Source: DSOI01 sp041394885 (GTDB lineage: Bacteria; Acidobacteriota; Terriglobia; Bryobacterales; Bryobacteraceae). Taken from it: a DNA stretch of 64,000 nucleotides. Below the pieces are notes generated by a model that saw only the letters and a list, made by a program, of their open reading frames with translations, searched no databases and was not told the origin of the DNA. The translations under genes were made by a program, and so were the position numbers. This document shows, piece after piece, positions 33,046 through 41,382 of the stretch (position 1 is its first letter; each line of letters opens with the position of its first letter). The DNA lies in NCBI GenBank assembly GCA_041394885.1, contig JAWKHI010000005.1:216267-280266 (forward strand), written 5' to 3'.

Positions 33046-33180
33046 CCCCTTCGTCAAAAAATACTACGCTCTTGTCCTGATTCGCCGATTCTGGCGACTG
33101 AATTGCAAGCATTACTACGTAGAACTAAGGCAACTGTCTTAGATTCGAATAAGATAAGAGATTGAGTTAGGAGATTGTTT

Positions 33181-33948
33181 ATGTCTCGAATTGCCTTGGC
33201 CTGTGCGTTCCTGCTGCTTAGCGTTGGGTGTGCGACCAAGAAACACGTCCGTACGCAAATTGACCCTTTACAGCAGAGGTTGGGACAGTTGGAATCGAAG
33301 TCCAAGCAGACCGATGCTTCGATTGGACAACTCGAACAGAATCTCTCCAAAGTCGATGAGCACTCCAAGGGAGTGGAAGCAAAGGCTTTAGCGGCTGCTG
33401 AGGCGGCCAGGACGGCGGACGAAAAAGCAGTCCGGAGCGGCGAGCAGGCCTCGGCGGCGGCTTCGGCCGCGGCTGGCGCCCAGAGCACCGCCGAGCGTGG
33501 CTTGGCCAGGACTGCCGATCTCGAACATCGTGTGGATGGTCTCGACAGCTTTGGCTTGGTGGCCACCGAGAGTGTCCTGTTCGAGTTCGGACGCAGCCGG
33601 CTCACCGACGACGCTCGCAAATTGCTCGCCGATACCGCTAGCCGGCTGAAAGACCGTCGGCGCTATGTGATTGAAGTACAAGGCTATACGGACCGGATCG
33701 GAAACAAGGAATTCAATCTCGAGCTGAGCCGCAAGCGCGCCAACGAAGTCGTTCGCTACCTCACGCTCGAGCACAAGGTGCCCCTCCACCGCATTCATGT
33801 TCTCGGCATGGGCAGCGAATCGCCCGTCGCCGATGGCAAGACGTCGGAAGGCCGCCGGCAAAACCGGCGGGTCGAGGTGAAGGTGTTCGTGGCTGACGAA
33901 GGGGATGCCGGTAAAAAAGTAACGGCAAGCGCTTCCGCAGCCCGGTAA
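33181..33948 (+). CDS. OmpA-family peptidoglycan-binding lipoprotein
   Basis: 255 residues from ATG 33181 with AGGAGA seven bases upstream (a TTG at 33175 is ignored). Lipobox LLLSVGC: the Cys would be lipidated and the protein anchored in the outer membrane. Residues about 25-110 form an Ala/Glu/Lys-rich coiled coil; residues about 125-240 are an OmpA C-terminal domain: VLFEFGRSRLTDDARKLL, VEVQGYTDRIG-type text (IEVQGYTDRIG), LSRKRANEVVRYL and RRQNRRVEVKV. The NR-type residues that bind diaminopimelate (Asp in YTDRIG, Arg in RRQNRRVE) are kept. Such proteins tie the outer membrane to the cell wall, like Pal. Codon use is less GC-skewed than the neighbours. Confidence 0.9.
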   Translation: MSRIALACAFLLLSVGCATKKHVRTQIDPLQQRLGQLESKSKQTDASIGQLEQNLSKVDEHSKGVEAKALAAAEAARTADEKAVRSGEQASAAASAAAGAQSTAERGLARTADLEHRVDGLDSFGLVATESVLFEFGRSRLTDDARKLLADTASRLKDRRRYVIEVQGYTDRIGNKEFNLELSRKRANEVVRYLTLEHKVPLHRIHVLGMGSESPVADGKTSEGRRQNRRVEVKVFVADEGDAGKKVTASASAAR

Positions 33949-34030
33949 AAAGTTCTCCTTGCCCGGTAGTCTGGGACTTGGGTAAGGTCGGGCGCGTTGG
34001 CAATCTTGACTTACGCACGCGCCCGAACAC

Positions 34031-34094
34031 GCGAGGCGGCACCAATGATTCTGGTAAAGGACGCGCCAGGGTCGGATGGACGCCTCGCTTTTTT
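34031..34094 (+). terminator. Possible terminator hairpin with a long loop
   Basis: GCGAGGCG (34031-34038) pairs perfectly with CGCCTCGC (34081-34088), directly followed by six T. The loop is 42 bases, long for a simple terminator; it includes a small CCA/TGG stem. May be the first of two terminators behind the OmpA-type gene, or part of a structured RNA. Confidence 0.4.
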
Positions 34095-34137
34095 CATTTA
34101 AGCACAGATCGCAAACGGGAGATAGGCTCCCGATACT

Positions 34138-34175
34138 GGGGGGGCAGGCCGTGCAAGCGGTCTGCCCCCCTTTTT
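34138..34175 (+). terminator. Rho-independent terminator
   Basis: GGGGGGCAGGCC (ending 34150) pairs with GGTCTGCCCCCC (34159-34170) with one G-T wobble and an 8-base loop, followed by TTTTT at 34171-34175. It lies about 190 bases after the OmpA-type lipoprotein stop and in the right orientation for it. On the other strand it would also shield the minus-strand operon end at 34272. Confidence 0.8.
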
Positions 34176-34271
34176 CGTTTCTCGATGGAACGCCCGCGGC
34201 TTCGCCGGAATGGGCCCTATGTCGAAAATGCCGGTGCGGTAAGAGTTGCCGTGTAAAATTGGTCGGCCGGG

Positions 34272-34898
34272 CTACCGTGTTCCGCGCACCAGGTCTTCGG
34301 CGAGGACGTCGGCGCGTTCGGCCAGCGCCTTTGCGGTGGCCAAATCCGTGGAGCGTGCTTCTTCGGCTTGCTTGGCGAAAGTGGCGGCTCGATCGTAGGA
34401 GGATCGCTGCGTTTCGTCCAGACGGCGCGACTGCACCACGGCCAGCTTTGACTTGGCGTTCTTGAGCGCGGCGTCGATGGCGGCGTTGTAAGCCCGCTGC
34501 TCGGCCGGTGACAGTAGCTGCGTCAGAGCCGGAAGCGCCGCCGGCTCGGCCGTCTCGGCCGGTTCACCGGCGGGCGGCTGGGACGGTCCAGCGGCCTCCC
34601 GGGCCACCTTCGGCGACTGCGTGCGACGGCTCGAGCGGCGCGTTGGGCGCTCCGGCTTGGCCTTGGGTGGTGCCGGCACTGTCGCCTCGATCGACGGCGC
34701 GGGCAGCGTCTCGGCCGTCTTGGGTCCGGTGATGTCGGGCGGCGGTGGGACACTCGGAGTCTCCGGGGGAGGGGTGCGGGTGGAGGGCGGTGCGGTGATC
34801 ACCGGGGGCTCTGTTTTTGCCCTCTTCTTGAGGAGGCACGAGGAGTTGGCAGCCGCGCCGGCGGCCAGGATCAGCGCGAGGACACGATGGCGATTCAC
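34272..34898 (-). CDS. Pro-rich lipoprotein of unknown function
   Basis: 208 residues from GTG 34898, GTGA overlap with the histidine kinase stop. The N-terminus MNRHRVLALILAAGAAANSSC is a lipoprotein signal with Cys at residue 21. Residues 30-125 are low complexity, rich in Pro, Thr, Ser, Glu and Arg (for example APPSTRTPPPETPSVPPPP), likely an extended envelope spacer. Residues about 130-205 are a predicted helical Ala/Lys/Arg-rich domain (RAYNAAIDAALKNAKSKL). Being last in the two-component operon, it may be an accessory of the sensor or simply a co-regulated envelope protein. No family recognised. Confidence 0.7.
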   Translation of the reverse strand: MNRHRVLALILAAGAAANSSCLLKKRAKTEPPVITAPPSTRTPPPETPSVPPPPDITGPKTAETLPAPSIEATVPAPPKAKPERPTRRSSRRTQSPKVAREAAGPSQPPAGEPAETAEPAALPALTQLLSPAEQRAYNAAIDAALKNAKSKLAVVQSRRLDETQRSSYDRAATFAKQAEEARSTDLATAKALAERADVLAEDLVRGTR

Positions 34899-36865
34899 TT
34901 CTTCGATCCCTCCGAAGCGAGCGCCGGTACGCCGGTCGAACGCGGGTGGACCGTTACAGTGGACGCCGCTGCCCGCCCGGACGGCGGCTTGCTCAGGTCC
35001 GGTTCGGCGGCCGGGAACCGCATGCGGAATGTCGTGCCGGCGCCGGGCGTGCTGGTGAAATCCATGGTGGCGTTGTGAAGCTGCACGATGCGGTAGGTCA
35101 TTGCCAGTCCTATGCCGGATCCTTTTTCCTTGGTGGTGAAATAAAGATTGAAGATCTTCTCGCGCACTTCCGGCGGGATGCCGGACCCTTCATCGGTTAC
35201 CGTCACCAGCACCGTTTCCGCGGAAGGCTCCACGGTGAGACGAAGGCGACCCCCCTTCTTCATGGCCTCTATCCCATTGTTTACCACATTGAGAAGAGCC
35301 TGTTTAATGAGATCCTCATCGGCTCGAATATAGGCACTGGCATTGCCGGCGTTGAATTCCACCGATACCCCGCAACGCTCCGCATCGGGCCACACCAGCG
35401 CCGCCACCTGGCGCGCCACTTCCACCATGTCGAGATCCTTGAGCTCGAGGTCCACCGGGCGCGTGAAGTCGAGGAACGTCTTGACCACGCGATCGAGCCT
35501 GGCGATTTCGCCCCCGATGACCGACAGCTCCCGTTCCACGCGCGCATCGCCGTTCAGCTTGCCCTTCAGGATCTCGAGATGAAGCGCCATCGCGTTCAAC
35601 GGATTCTTGATCTCGTGCGCGACTCCGCCAGTGAGCCGGCTGATAGCGGCCAAGCGGGTGGAGATATCCAACTGCGACCGAATCTCCCGCCGCGATTCGG
35701 CGTCGCGCAGCGTGAGGAGCGTCGAGGTGCTGCCGGGCTCTGGGAAGCCTTCGAGAGCCTCGACGTTGACCAGCAGGCGCACCGGACCGGCGTCGCCGCG
35801 CTGCACCGTGATCTGCGCGTCGCGGACCGACTGCTTGCCCGCGATGGCCGACGCCACCAATTCGCCGAGAGGCGTGGAATCGGGAAACAGTTCCGAGACC
35901 GTGTGGCCCTGGAGGTGGTCTGGCGATTCGGCGAGAAGCCGTTCCACCGAGCGCGAAGCGCGCATCAGGCGTCCCTCGGGATCAAACAGCAGGAAGCCTT
36001 CTTCCAACCGTTGCAGCATGCGGTCGATGTTGCCGCGCAACTGCACCATGTCCTCCCGCGCCCCGCGAAATTGCTGATTGAGCACGTCGAGCTTGGACTG
36101 AATGTCGACGAACTCCTTGGCCTCGCCGCGTGCCGAAACCGGTGTGGCGGGCGGGATGTACTTGCCGGTGGCGATGCTCTCGATCTGCCGGCTGAGGCGG
36201 TCAAGGGAACGCAGAAGCACGTTGGTGAACAGATAGGCGAGGATGATGGAAGCGAGCAGACTGAGCAGTGAGACCGCGGCCAGCGTTTCTACATGCGGCA
36301 GGATGGCGCGGCGAACCAGTACGCTCGATACCACGACGCGGATGTTCAGAATCGGCCTCTGCTGGCCGATGACGCCGATGGGCTGCACGATGGCGTAGTC
36401 TTTGGCCTGGCTGCGGAACAGCACGTCGGCCAGGCGGTCCCACAGCGGCCGCTTCTGCCAGATGCTCAAATCCGGGAGCGATTCGTAGGTGAGCCGCTGG
36501 CGCTTGGGAAGCGAGGAGGCGAGGATCACGCCCGCGTCGTCGCAAACCATGATCTCGATGACGGCCGAGGCGTTGGCGGCGGTCTTGATCAACAGGTCCG
36601 GCAGCGCAACATCGTCTTCGATGAGACGGTACCAGAGCAGGCGCATCTGGTCCATGGTCGCCGGAGGCTCTTCCACCGAACGCGCCTGTTCGTTCACACG
36701 CTGGAGAACGGTGTGGCGCACCTGCTCGGCGATGGCCTGGGAACGGTCGAGCGAGTCTGTAAACTTGTCTTCGGCGGCGAAGCGGAGGCTGACGACGCTT
36801 TGCGCGATCACGAGGAGCGTGACCAGGGTCACGATCGAGATGCGCAAACGCGACTTCAGGGACAT
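34895..36865 (-). CDS. Membrane sensor histidine kinase (NtrB/AtoS-like)
   Basis: 656 residues. Two membrane segments (about 9-30 and 190-215) frame a periplasmic sensor domain; then a HAMP-like region, a coiled coil, a PAS domain (about 270-385, NIDRMLQRLEEGFLLFDPEG), HisKA with the phospho-His in GGVAHEIKNPLNAMALHL (about 421), and an HATPase domain (NVVNNGIEAMKKGG, DEGSGIPPE, FTTKEKGSGIGLAM). Sensors of this layout phosphorylate NtrC-type regulators, and one is encoded next to it upstream. It is a likely envelope-stress or nutrient sensor; the signal is unknown. The 54 bp gap and same strand suggest that regulator, kinase and lipoprotein form one operon. Confidence 0.92.
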   Translation of the reverse strand: MSLKSRLRISIVTLVTLLVIAQSVVSLRFAAEDKFTDSLDRSQAIAEQVRHTVLQRVNEQARSVEEPPATMDQMRLLWYRLIEDDVALPDLLIKTAANASAVIEIMVCDDAGVILASSLPKRQRLTYESLPDLSIWQKRPLWDRLADVLFRSQAKDYAIVQPIGVIGQQRPILNIRVVVSSVLVRRAILPHVETLAAVSLLSLLASIILAYLFTNVLLRSLDRLSRQIESIATGKYIPPATPVSARGEAKEFVDIQSKLDVLNQQFRGAREDMVQLRGNIDRMLQRLEEGFLLFDPEGRLMRASRSVERLLAESPDHLQGHTVSELFPDSTPLGELVASAIAGKQSVRDAQITVQRGDAGPVRLLVNVEALEGFPEPGSTSTLLTLRDAESRREIRSQLDISTRLAAISRLTGGVAHEIKNPLNAMALHLEILKGKLNGDARVERELSVIGGEIARLDRVVKTFLDFTRPVDLELKDLDMVEVARQVAALVWPDAERCGVSVEFNAGNASAYIRADEDLIKQALLNVVNNGIEAMKKGGRLRLTVEPSAETVLVTVTDEGSGIPPEVREKIFNLYFTTKEKGSGIGLAMTYRIVQLHNATMDFTSTPGAGTTFRMRFPAAEPDLSKPPSGRAAASTVTVHPRSTGVPALASEGSKK

Positions 36866-36919
36866 AGATCTAATCTAACTTAGCAAGTGTAAGGCCAAAT
36901 AGGAGATCGACGAGCCCGG

Positions 36920-38347
36920 TCATGATTCCGAGGACCCATATTCCTTGAGTTTGTTGAACAGCGTTTTGAGGCTGATTCCGAGGATTTCCGCCGCTCTGGT
37001 CTTATTGTTCTTGGTGTGGGCAAGCGTGAGTAGTATGAGCGATTTTTCGGCTTGCCCGACGGTGGTGCCCACGGGAATCCGGACGCTCTCGGCATCGGAG
37101 ATCGTATCGGGAGGAGAGAAACCACCGGACGCGTCGCCCGCGGCCGAAGCAGAGGCTCCCAGGCCCGGAGGGATGTGCGCGACGCCGATGAGGCCGGCGC
37201 CGGCGACAATGGCTGCGCGTTCGAGCACGTTGCGTAGTTCACGCACGTTTCCCGGCCAATCATGCCGCTGCAGCCGGGCCAGCACGGCGGACTCGATACC
37301 GGTCACCCGGATGCCATGTTTGCGGTTCAGGTCTCCGAGAATGGCTTCGACGAGCACCGGGATATCGTCCAGACGGCGGCGCAGCGGCGGTAGTTCGAGT
37401 CCGAAGACGTTGAGGCGGTAGAACAGGTCTTCGCGGAGAAGCCCCTTCTTGATGGCTTCCTCGGGGGGACGGTTGGTGGCGGCGACGACACGGACATCCA
37501 CGATGGTCTCGGTTTTGCCGCCGAGGCGGCGGACGCGGGAATCCTCGAGCACACGGAGCAGTTTGGCCTGCGTGCCGATGGGCATCTCTGCCAGTTCGTC
37601 GAGGAGTAGCGTTCCTCCCTGGGCGAGCTCAAAGCATCCGGCGCGGCGTTCCACGGCGCCGGTGAAAGCGCCTTTCTCGTGGCCGAACAGTTCGCTTTCC
37701 ATGAGCGTTTCCGGGAGTGCGGCGCAGTTGATGGCGACGAAGGGGCCGCCGGCGCGCGGGCTGAGCTGGTGCAGCGCGCGGGCCACCATTTCCTTGCCGG
37801 TGCCGCTTTCGCCGGTGATGAGGACGGCGGCCTTGGTGGGCGCCACCTGGCGGATGAGCGAGAACACCTGCTGCATCGGCTCGGAACTGCCCACCAACTC
37901 TCCGAGGACGCCCTGATAGGCGAGTTGGCGCGCCAGCCGCTCGGCTTCCTCGGCAAGCCGGGAGTGATTGGCGGCGCGTTCGAGCAGGAACCGCAGCACC
38001 TGCGGTTGGATGGGCTTTTCGAGAAACCAGAAGGCGCCCAGATCATGGATGGTGGACAGCGCGGTCTCGATGTTACCGAAGGCCGTGATGACGATGGCGG
38101 GGATGTTCGAGCTGGCCTGGTTGAGCCGCTTGAGCAACTCGGAGCCGTCCATCCGCGGCATCATCATGTCCGTGAGTAGGACGTGGGGCTTGAATTCGGG
38201 GAATTTCTCGAGAGCGTCCTGGCCGTCGAAAGCGGTTTCGGTGGCGAAGCCCCAGGAAGAGATCATCCCGGCCAGGCCCATTCGCTGGTTTTCTTCGTCG
38301 TCCGCGATCAGGACCCGGGTGGGATTGGCGGCGGGGGATTCCGGCAT
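36920..38347 (-). CDS. Sigma-54-dependent response regulator (NtrC/AtoC family)
   Basis: About 475 residues from ATG 38347 (a GTG at 38353 is also possible). Receiver domain 10-125 with DDEEN acidic pocket, phospho-Asp in LLTDMMMPRMDG and Lys in FLEKPIQP. AAA+ domain about 150-390: GESGTGKEMVARALH Walker A, ESELFGHEKGAFTGAVE (GAFTGA loop that contacts sigma-54), GTLLLDELAEMP Walker B. C-terminal Fis-type helix-turn-helix (TRAAEILGISLKTLFNKL). It activates sigma-54 promoters when phosphorylated by the adjacent kinase. A sigma-54-like site lies at 32738 in this window. Confidence 0.95.
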   Translation of the reverse strand: MPESPAANPTRVLIADDEENQRMGLAGMISSWGFATETAFDGQDALEKFPEFKPHVLLTDMMMPRMDGSELLKRLNQASSNIPAIVITAFGNIETALSTIHDLGAFWFLEKPIQPQVLRFLLERAANHSRLAEEAERLARQLAYQGVLGELVGSSEPMQQVFSLIRQVAPTKAAVLITGESGTGKEMVARALHQLSPRAGGPFVAINCAALPETLMESELFGHEKGAFTGAVERRAGCFELAQGGTLLLDELAEMPIGTQAKLLRVLEDSRVRRLGGKTETIVDVRVVAATNRPPEEAIKKGLLREDLFYRLNVFGLELPPLRRRLDDIPVLVEAILGDLNRKHGIRVTGIESAVLARLQRHDWPGNVRELRNVLERAAIVAGAGLIGVAHIPPGLGASASAAGDASGGFSPPDTISDAESVRIPVGTTVGQAEKSLILLTLAHTKNNKTRAAEILGISLKTLFNKLKEYGSSES

Positions 38348-38383
38348 TTCCACTAGTGTAACGCGCCAATGGCGGCAGAACCG

Positions 38384-40898
38384 TTATTCATAGCGCAGGG
38401 CGCGCGTAGGTTCGACGCGGGTGGCGCGCAGAGCGGGCACGTAAGCGGCGCCGAGGGCGACCACGGCCAGCAGCACGGCCGCCGCGACATACACGACGGG
38501 GTCGGCGGCAGTGATCCGGGGTATGAACGAGGAGATGCCGCGGGCCGCGGCGATGGCGGCGGCAAAGCCGAGCGCAGTCCCGATCGCGAGCAGGATGCCC
38601 GCCTCGCGAAGGATCATCGAACGGACGTTGGAACCGGTGGCGCCGATGGCCATGCGGATGCCGATCTCGCGGGTGCGCCGCGCGACGTTGAACGCCATCA
38701 CGCCGTAGAGCCCGATGGCGGCGAGTAGAGTGGCCAGGGCGGCGAAGCTGAGGACCATGGTGGTCATCAATCGCACTTCCGAGAGGTTGTCGGAGATCTG
38801 CCTCTCCATGGTTTTGATCGAGCCGATGGGGAGATTGGGATCGAGCGCGGCAACGGCGCGCCGGAGCTGCGGGGCAATGGTTTCGGGGTCCACTTCCGTA
38901 CGCGCGTAGAAACTGAGCGCGGGAGGGCGATTCTGCTGCCGGTAGGGGAGATAAAAAACGCGGGGCTGCGTTTCGTTCAGGCCGGCGTACTTGGCGTCGC
39001 GGGCGACGCCGACGATGGTCACGCCAGTATCGCTGTTGCCGCGGCCTCGCTGGAACATTCGCCCGATCGCTTGCCCGTCCTTGAAGTAGAACTTGGCGAA
39101 AGTCTGGTTAACGATGGCCACTTTCTGCCCGGTCGCATTGTCGGCTTCTGTAAACTCGCGTCCGGCGAGTAGAGGTGTACCCATGGTGCGCAGATAGCCG
39201 GGGCCGACGATGGAAAAGTTAGAATCACTGTCGTCGTCATTGACATGGTTGTATCCGGCGACGGTGATGTTTTGCCCCCAACTGCTGCCGGCGATCGCTG
39301 GCACCGAGGTGGACGTGACCATGCGGACGCCGGGAATCGCGGCGAGACCCTGTTCGAGCCGTTCGTAAAATGCCTTGGTTTGAGCAGCGGTGTATTTGTT
39401 CATGCCGGGATCGACGGAGAACGAGATGAGATGGTCCGCGCGAATACCCAGTTCAACGCGCATTTGTTCGAGCAAGCTCCTGCCGAACAGCGCCGCGGTG
39501 ACCAGCAAGAGCATCGAAGCGGCGATCTGAGCGACGGTGAGCGTGTTCCGGAAGCCGTTGGCGGCCGAACTCGACGAGGATTGGCCGGATTGATCCTTCA
39601 TGACCGTGGACAGATCCGGACGTGTGGCGTGGAGCGCGGGATACAGTCCGAAAATCAGACCGGTCATGAGTGACAGCGCGACGCTGAACAGCAGCACACC
39701 GGAATCGAGGGAAGGCTCGATGACTGGGCCGCCGGTGGCGGGAATGATCGCGGCGAGCAGCCGAAGCGTTCCCGTGGCGATGCCGATACCGGCGAGACCG
39801 CCACAGAAGGCGAGGATCCAGGATTCGGCGAGCAACAGGCGGATCAGGCGAGGACGCGTGGCGCCGAGGGACAGGCGGAGGGCGATCTCACGCGCGCGGA
39901 CCGAGGCGCGGGCAAGGAGAAGATTGGCGACGTTGGCGCAGGCGATCAGCAGCACGATGCCGGTGATGCCGAGCAGGAGCAGTATGTTAGTCCGAACGCC
40001 GCCGCGAAAGCCGCCTCGCCCATACTGGCCGGGCTTCAGCACGATGCGCTTGGCGCGGACCTGTTCGAGAAAAGTTTTGGAGGGGCTGGAGTACAGCTTG
40101 ATGTCCTCTTCCACCTGTGCGACGTAGGCCACGTTGAGGGCCGTTTGCGCCTGCTCGAGCGTCACGCCGGGCCTCAGCCGGCCGAAAAGAGTGAGCCAGT
40201 AGGACAGACGGTTGTCGAGTTCGTCGGGTTCGTCGCGCGGCCCTTGACCGGCGCCGCCGGTGAGTTGCGGCTTCATGGCCATGGGGACGAAGAGTCTCCG
40301 GCTTGGCGCCGGCCCGCTCATGATCGAACCCACGCTGCGCGACACCGACGATGGTGAGCGGGACGCCATTGACGATGATGCCGCGGTTCAGCACGGCCGG
40401 GTCCGCCCCGAGTTGCGTGGACCAGTAAGAGTAACCGAGGACGGCTACCGGATGTCCCCCGCGATTGACGTCGTCGGCGGGAGTTAGTAAACGGCCGAAC
40501 GCAGCCTTTACCCCGAGTACTTCGAAGTAATTGCCTGTGACGATGTGCATGGATCCGCGAATCGGCTGGTTGTTGTAGGAGATGCTGGCGCCCCACAGGC
40601 GGCCGCCGGCGAGGCCGGTGAAAACCGTCTGCTGGCGGGCGAGTTCGCGATAGACAGGGTAGCTGAAGGACGGTCCGCCACCCTCGTCGTTGGAATTAGA
40701 ACCTTGCAGGGGGCCCGGATGATAGAGAAACACCAGGCGCTCCGGCTGCTGGACCGGGAGCGTCCGCCAGAGGATCTGCTGCATCAGCGAAAACATGGCC
40801 GTATTGGCGCCGATGCCCAGGGCCAGCGAGGCGATGGCGATGGCAGTCGTAAGGGGCGTACGCAGGAAACCGCGGAGAAGGGGACGGAAGCGTGCCAT
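38384..40898 (-). pseudogene. ADOP-type ABC transporter permease (MacB/FtsX-like), frameshifted
   Basis: Reading from ATG 40898 gives the first half: LTTAIAIASLALGIGANTAMFSL, a MacB_PCD periplasmic domain, VPLTIVGVAQRGFDHE. The frame is then lost near 40291-40298. Removing one base there (GAGACTC to GAGCTC) restores KPELFVPMAMKPQL and runs to 38384 with two FtsX membrane domains (NILLLLGITGIVLLIACANVANLLLAR type; MAFNVARRTREIGIRMAIG). After correction the protein is 837 residues, normal for acidobacterial duplicated orphan permeases, which have no ATPase gene beside them. Both halves keep their conserved motifs, so the change is recent or a sequencing error. Confidence 0.85.
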
Positions 40899-40933
40899 AG
40901 ATCGATTCTATGCCACGGAGGTTACCATGAATT

Positions 40934-41377
40934 ATGACCATGCGCCGAGTGACGGAGCAGGATCTCGATACGGTGCTGCGGCACCGGGGAGCGATGTTCG
41001 CGGCGATGGGGATGCCCGCGGAACCGTCAGCCATGGCGGCGAGCCGGCGGTTCTTCACGGAGGCCTTCGCGCGGGGCCGCTATCACGGGTGGTTCATCGA
41101 GGACGCTGGCGCCGTGGTGGCGGGAGGCGGTGTTGTGCTACTCGAGTATCAACCGGGACCGAGGCAAAAAGGTCTGTTGCGGCCATTCGTTGTGAACATG
41201 TGGACCGAGGAGCCTTGCCGGCGGAAGGGGCTGGCGCGACGCCTCATGGAGACGATGGTTACTTGGGCGAGGGCGGAGGGATACGGCAGTCTCAACCTCC
41301 ATGCAAGTGACGAGGGCCGGACCTTGTATGAAAGCCTGGGTTTCCGGCCCACGAATGAGATGCGGTTGATACTCTAG
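40934..41377 (+). CDS. GNAT-family N-acetyltransferase
   Basis: 147 residues. The acetyl-CoA loop is EEPCRRKGLARRLMETMVTWA (R/Q-x-x-G-x-A/G), preceded by strand VNMWTE, and followed by LNLHASDEGRTLYESLGF, the typical C-terminal GNAT Tyr-containing motif. It transfers an acetyl group to an unknown amine (small molecule, amino acid or protein). The gene is divergent from the ADOP permease with 35 bp between starts and ends 5 bp before the TonB-receptor gene tail. Confidence 0.88.
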   Translation: MTMRRVTEQDLDTVLRHRGAMFAAMGMPAEPSAMAASRRFFTEAFARGRYHGWFIEDAGAVVAGGGVVLLEYQPGPRQKGLLRPFVVNMWTEEPCRRKGLARRLMETMVTWARAEGYGSLNLHASDEGRTLYESLGFRPTNEMRLIL

Positions 41378-41382
41378 CGACT

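Larger units (their letters stand above)
32635..33180. other. Gene-free 546 bp region between gcvT and the OmpA-type lipoprotein
   Basis: No convincing gene on either strand. It contains a sigma-54-type promoter match on the + strand (32738-32754), several short hairpins with C/U-rich loops (32896-32910, 32965-32984), a 12 bp perfect hairpin followed by a T-rich stretch (32999-33045), and an AT-richer segment from 33046 to 33180 that should carry the lipoprotein promoter. ORFs of about 100 codons cross it on both strands, but neither has a good ribosome site or a recognisable product. Confidence 0.7.
33949..34271. other. Gene-free 323 bp region with a stack of hairpins
   Basis: No gene seen. 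On the + strand four hairpins follow one another: TCGGGCGCG/CGCGCCCGA (33988-34026, loop 21), GCGAGGCG/CGCCTCGC (34031-34088) with six T after it, CGGGAG/CTCCCG (34116-34132), and a strong terminator (34138-34175). It could be the 3' end of the lipoprotein transcript or a separate RNA. The last 95 bases before the minus-strand gene at 34272 look unstructured. Confidence 0.65.

Noticed and set aside
32822..33112. 97-codon frame on the minus strand with a Cys-Thr-Cys-Cys motif (and a + strand frame at 32801-33142)
   Set aside because: Neither has a good ribosome site or a recognisable product, and both run through the 12 bp hairpin. Treated as non-coding.
33134..33161. dif-like site (GATTCGAATAA, six bases, AGATTGAGTTA)
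   Set aside because: The left half resembles a XerC site but the right half fits XerD poorly. The skew flip here also has origin polarity, not terminus polarity.
32635..33170. Glycine riboswitch upstream of gcvT
   Set aside because: I looked on the minus strand for the tandem glycine aptamer elements and saw none. The hairpins present lack the conserved core.
34098..34106. DnaA-box-like TTAAGCACA
   Set aside because: A single site with one mismatch and no others clustered nearby. Not enough to call an origin.
38384..40898. Two separate permease genes
   Set aside because: The two frames carry complementary halves of one family with no repeated or missing block, so one frameshifted gene is the simpler reading.
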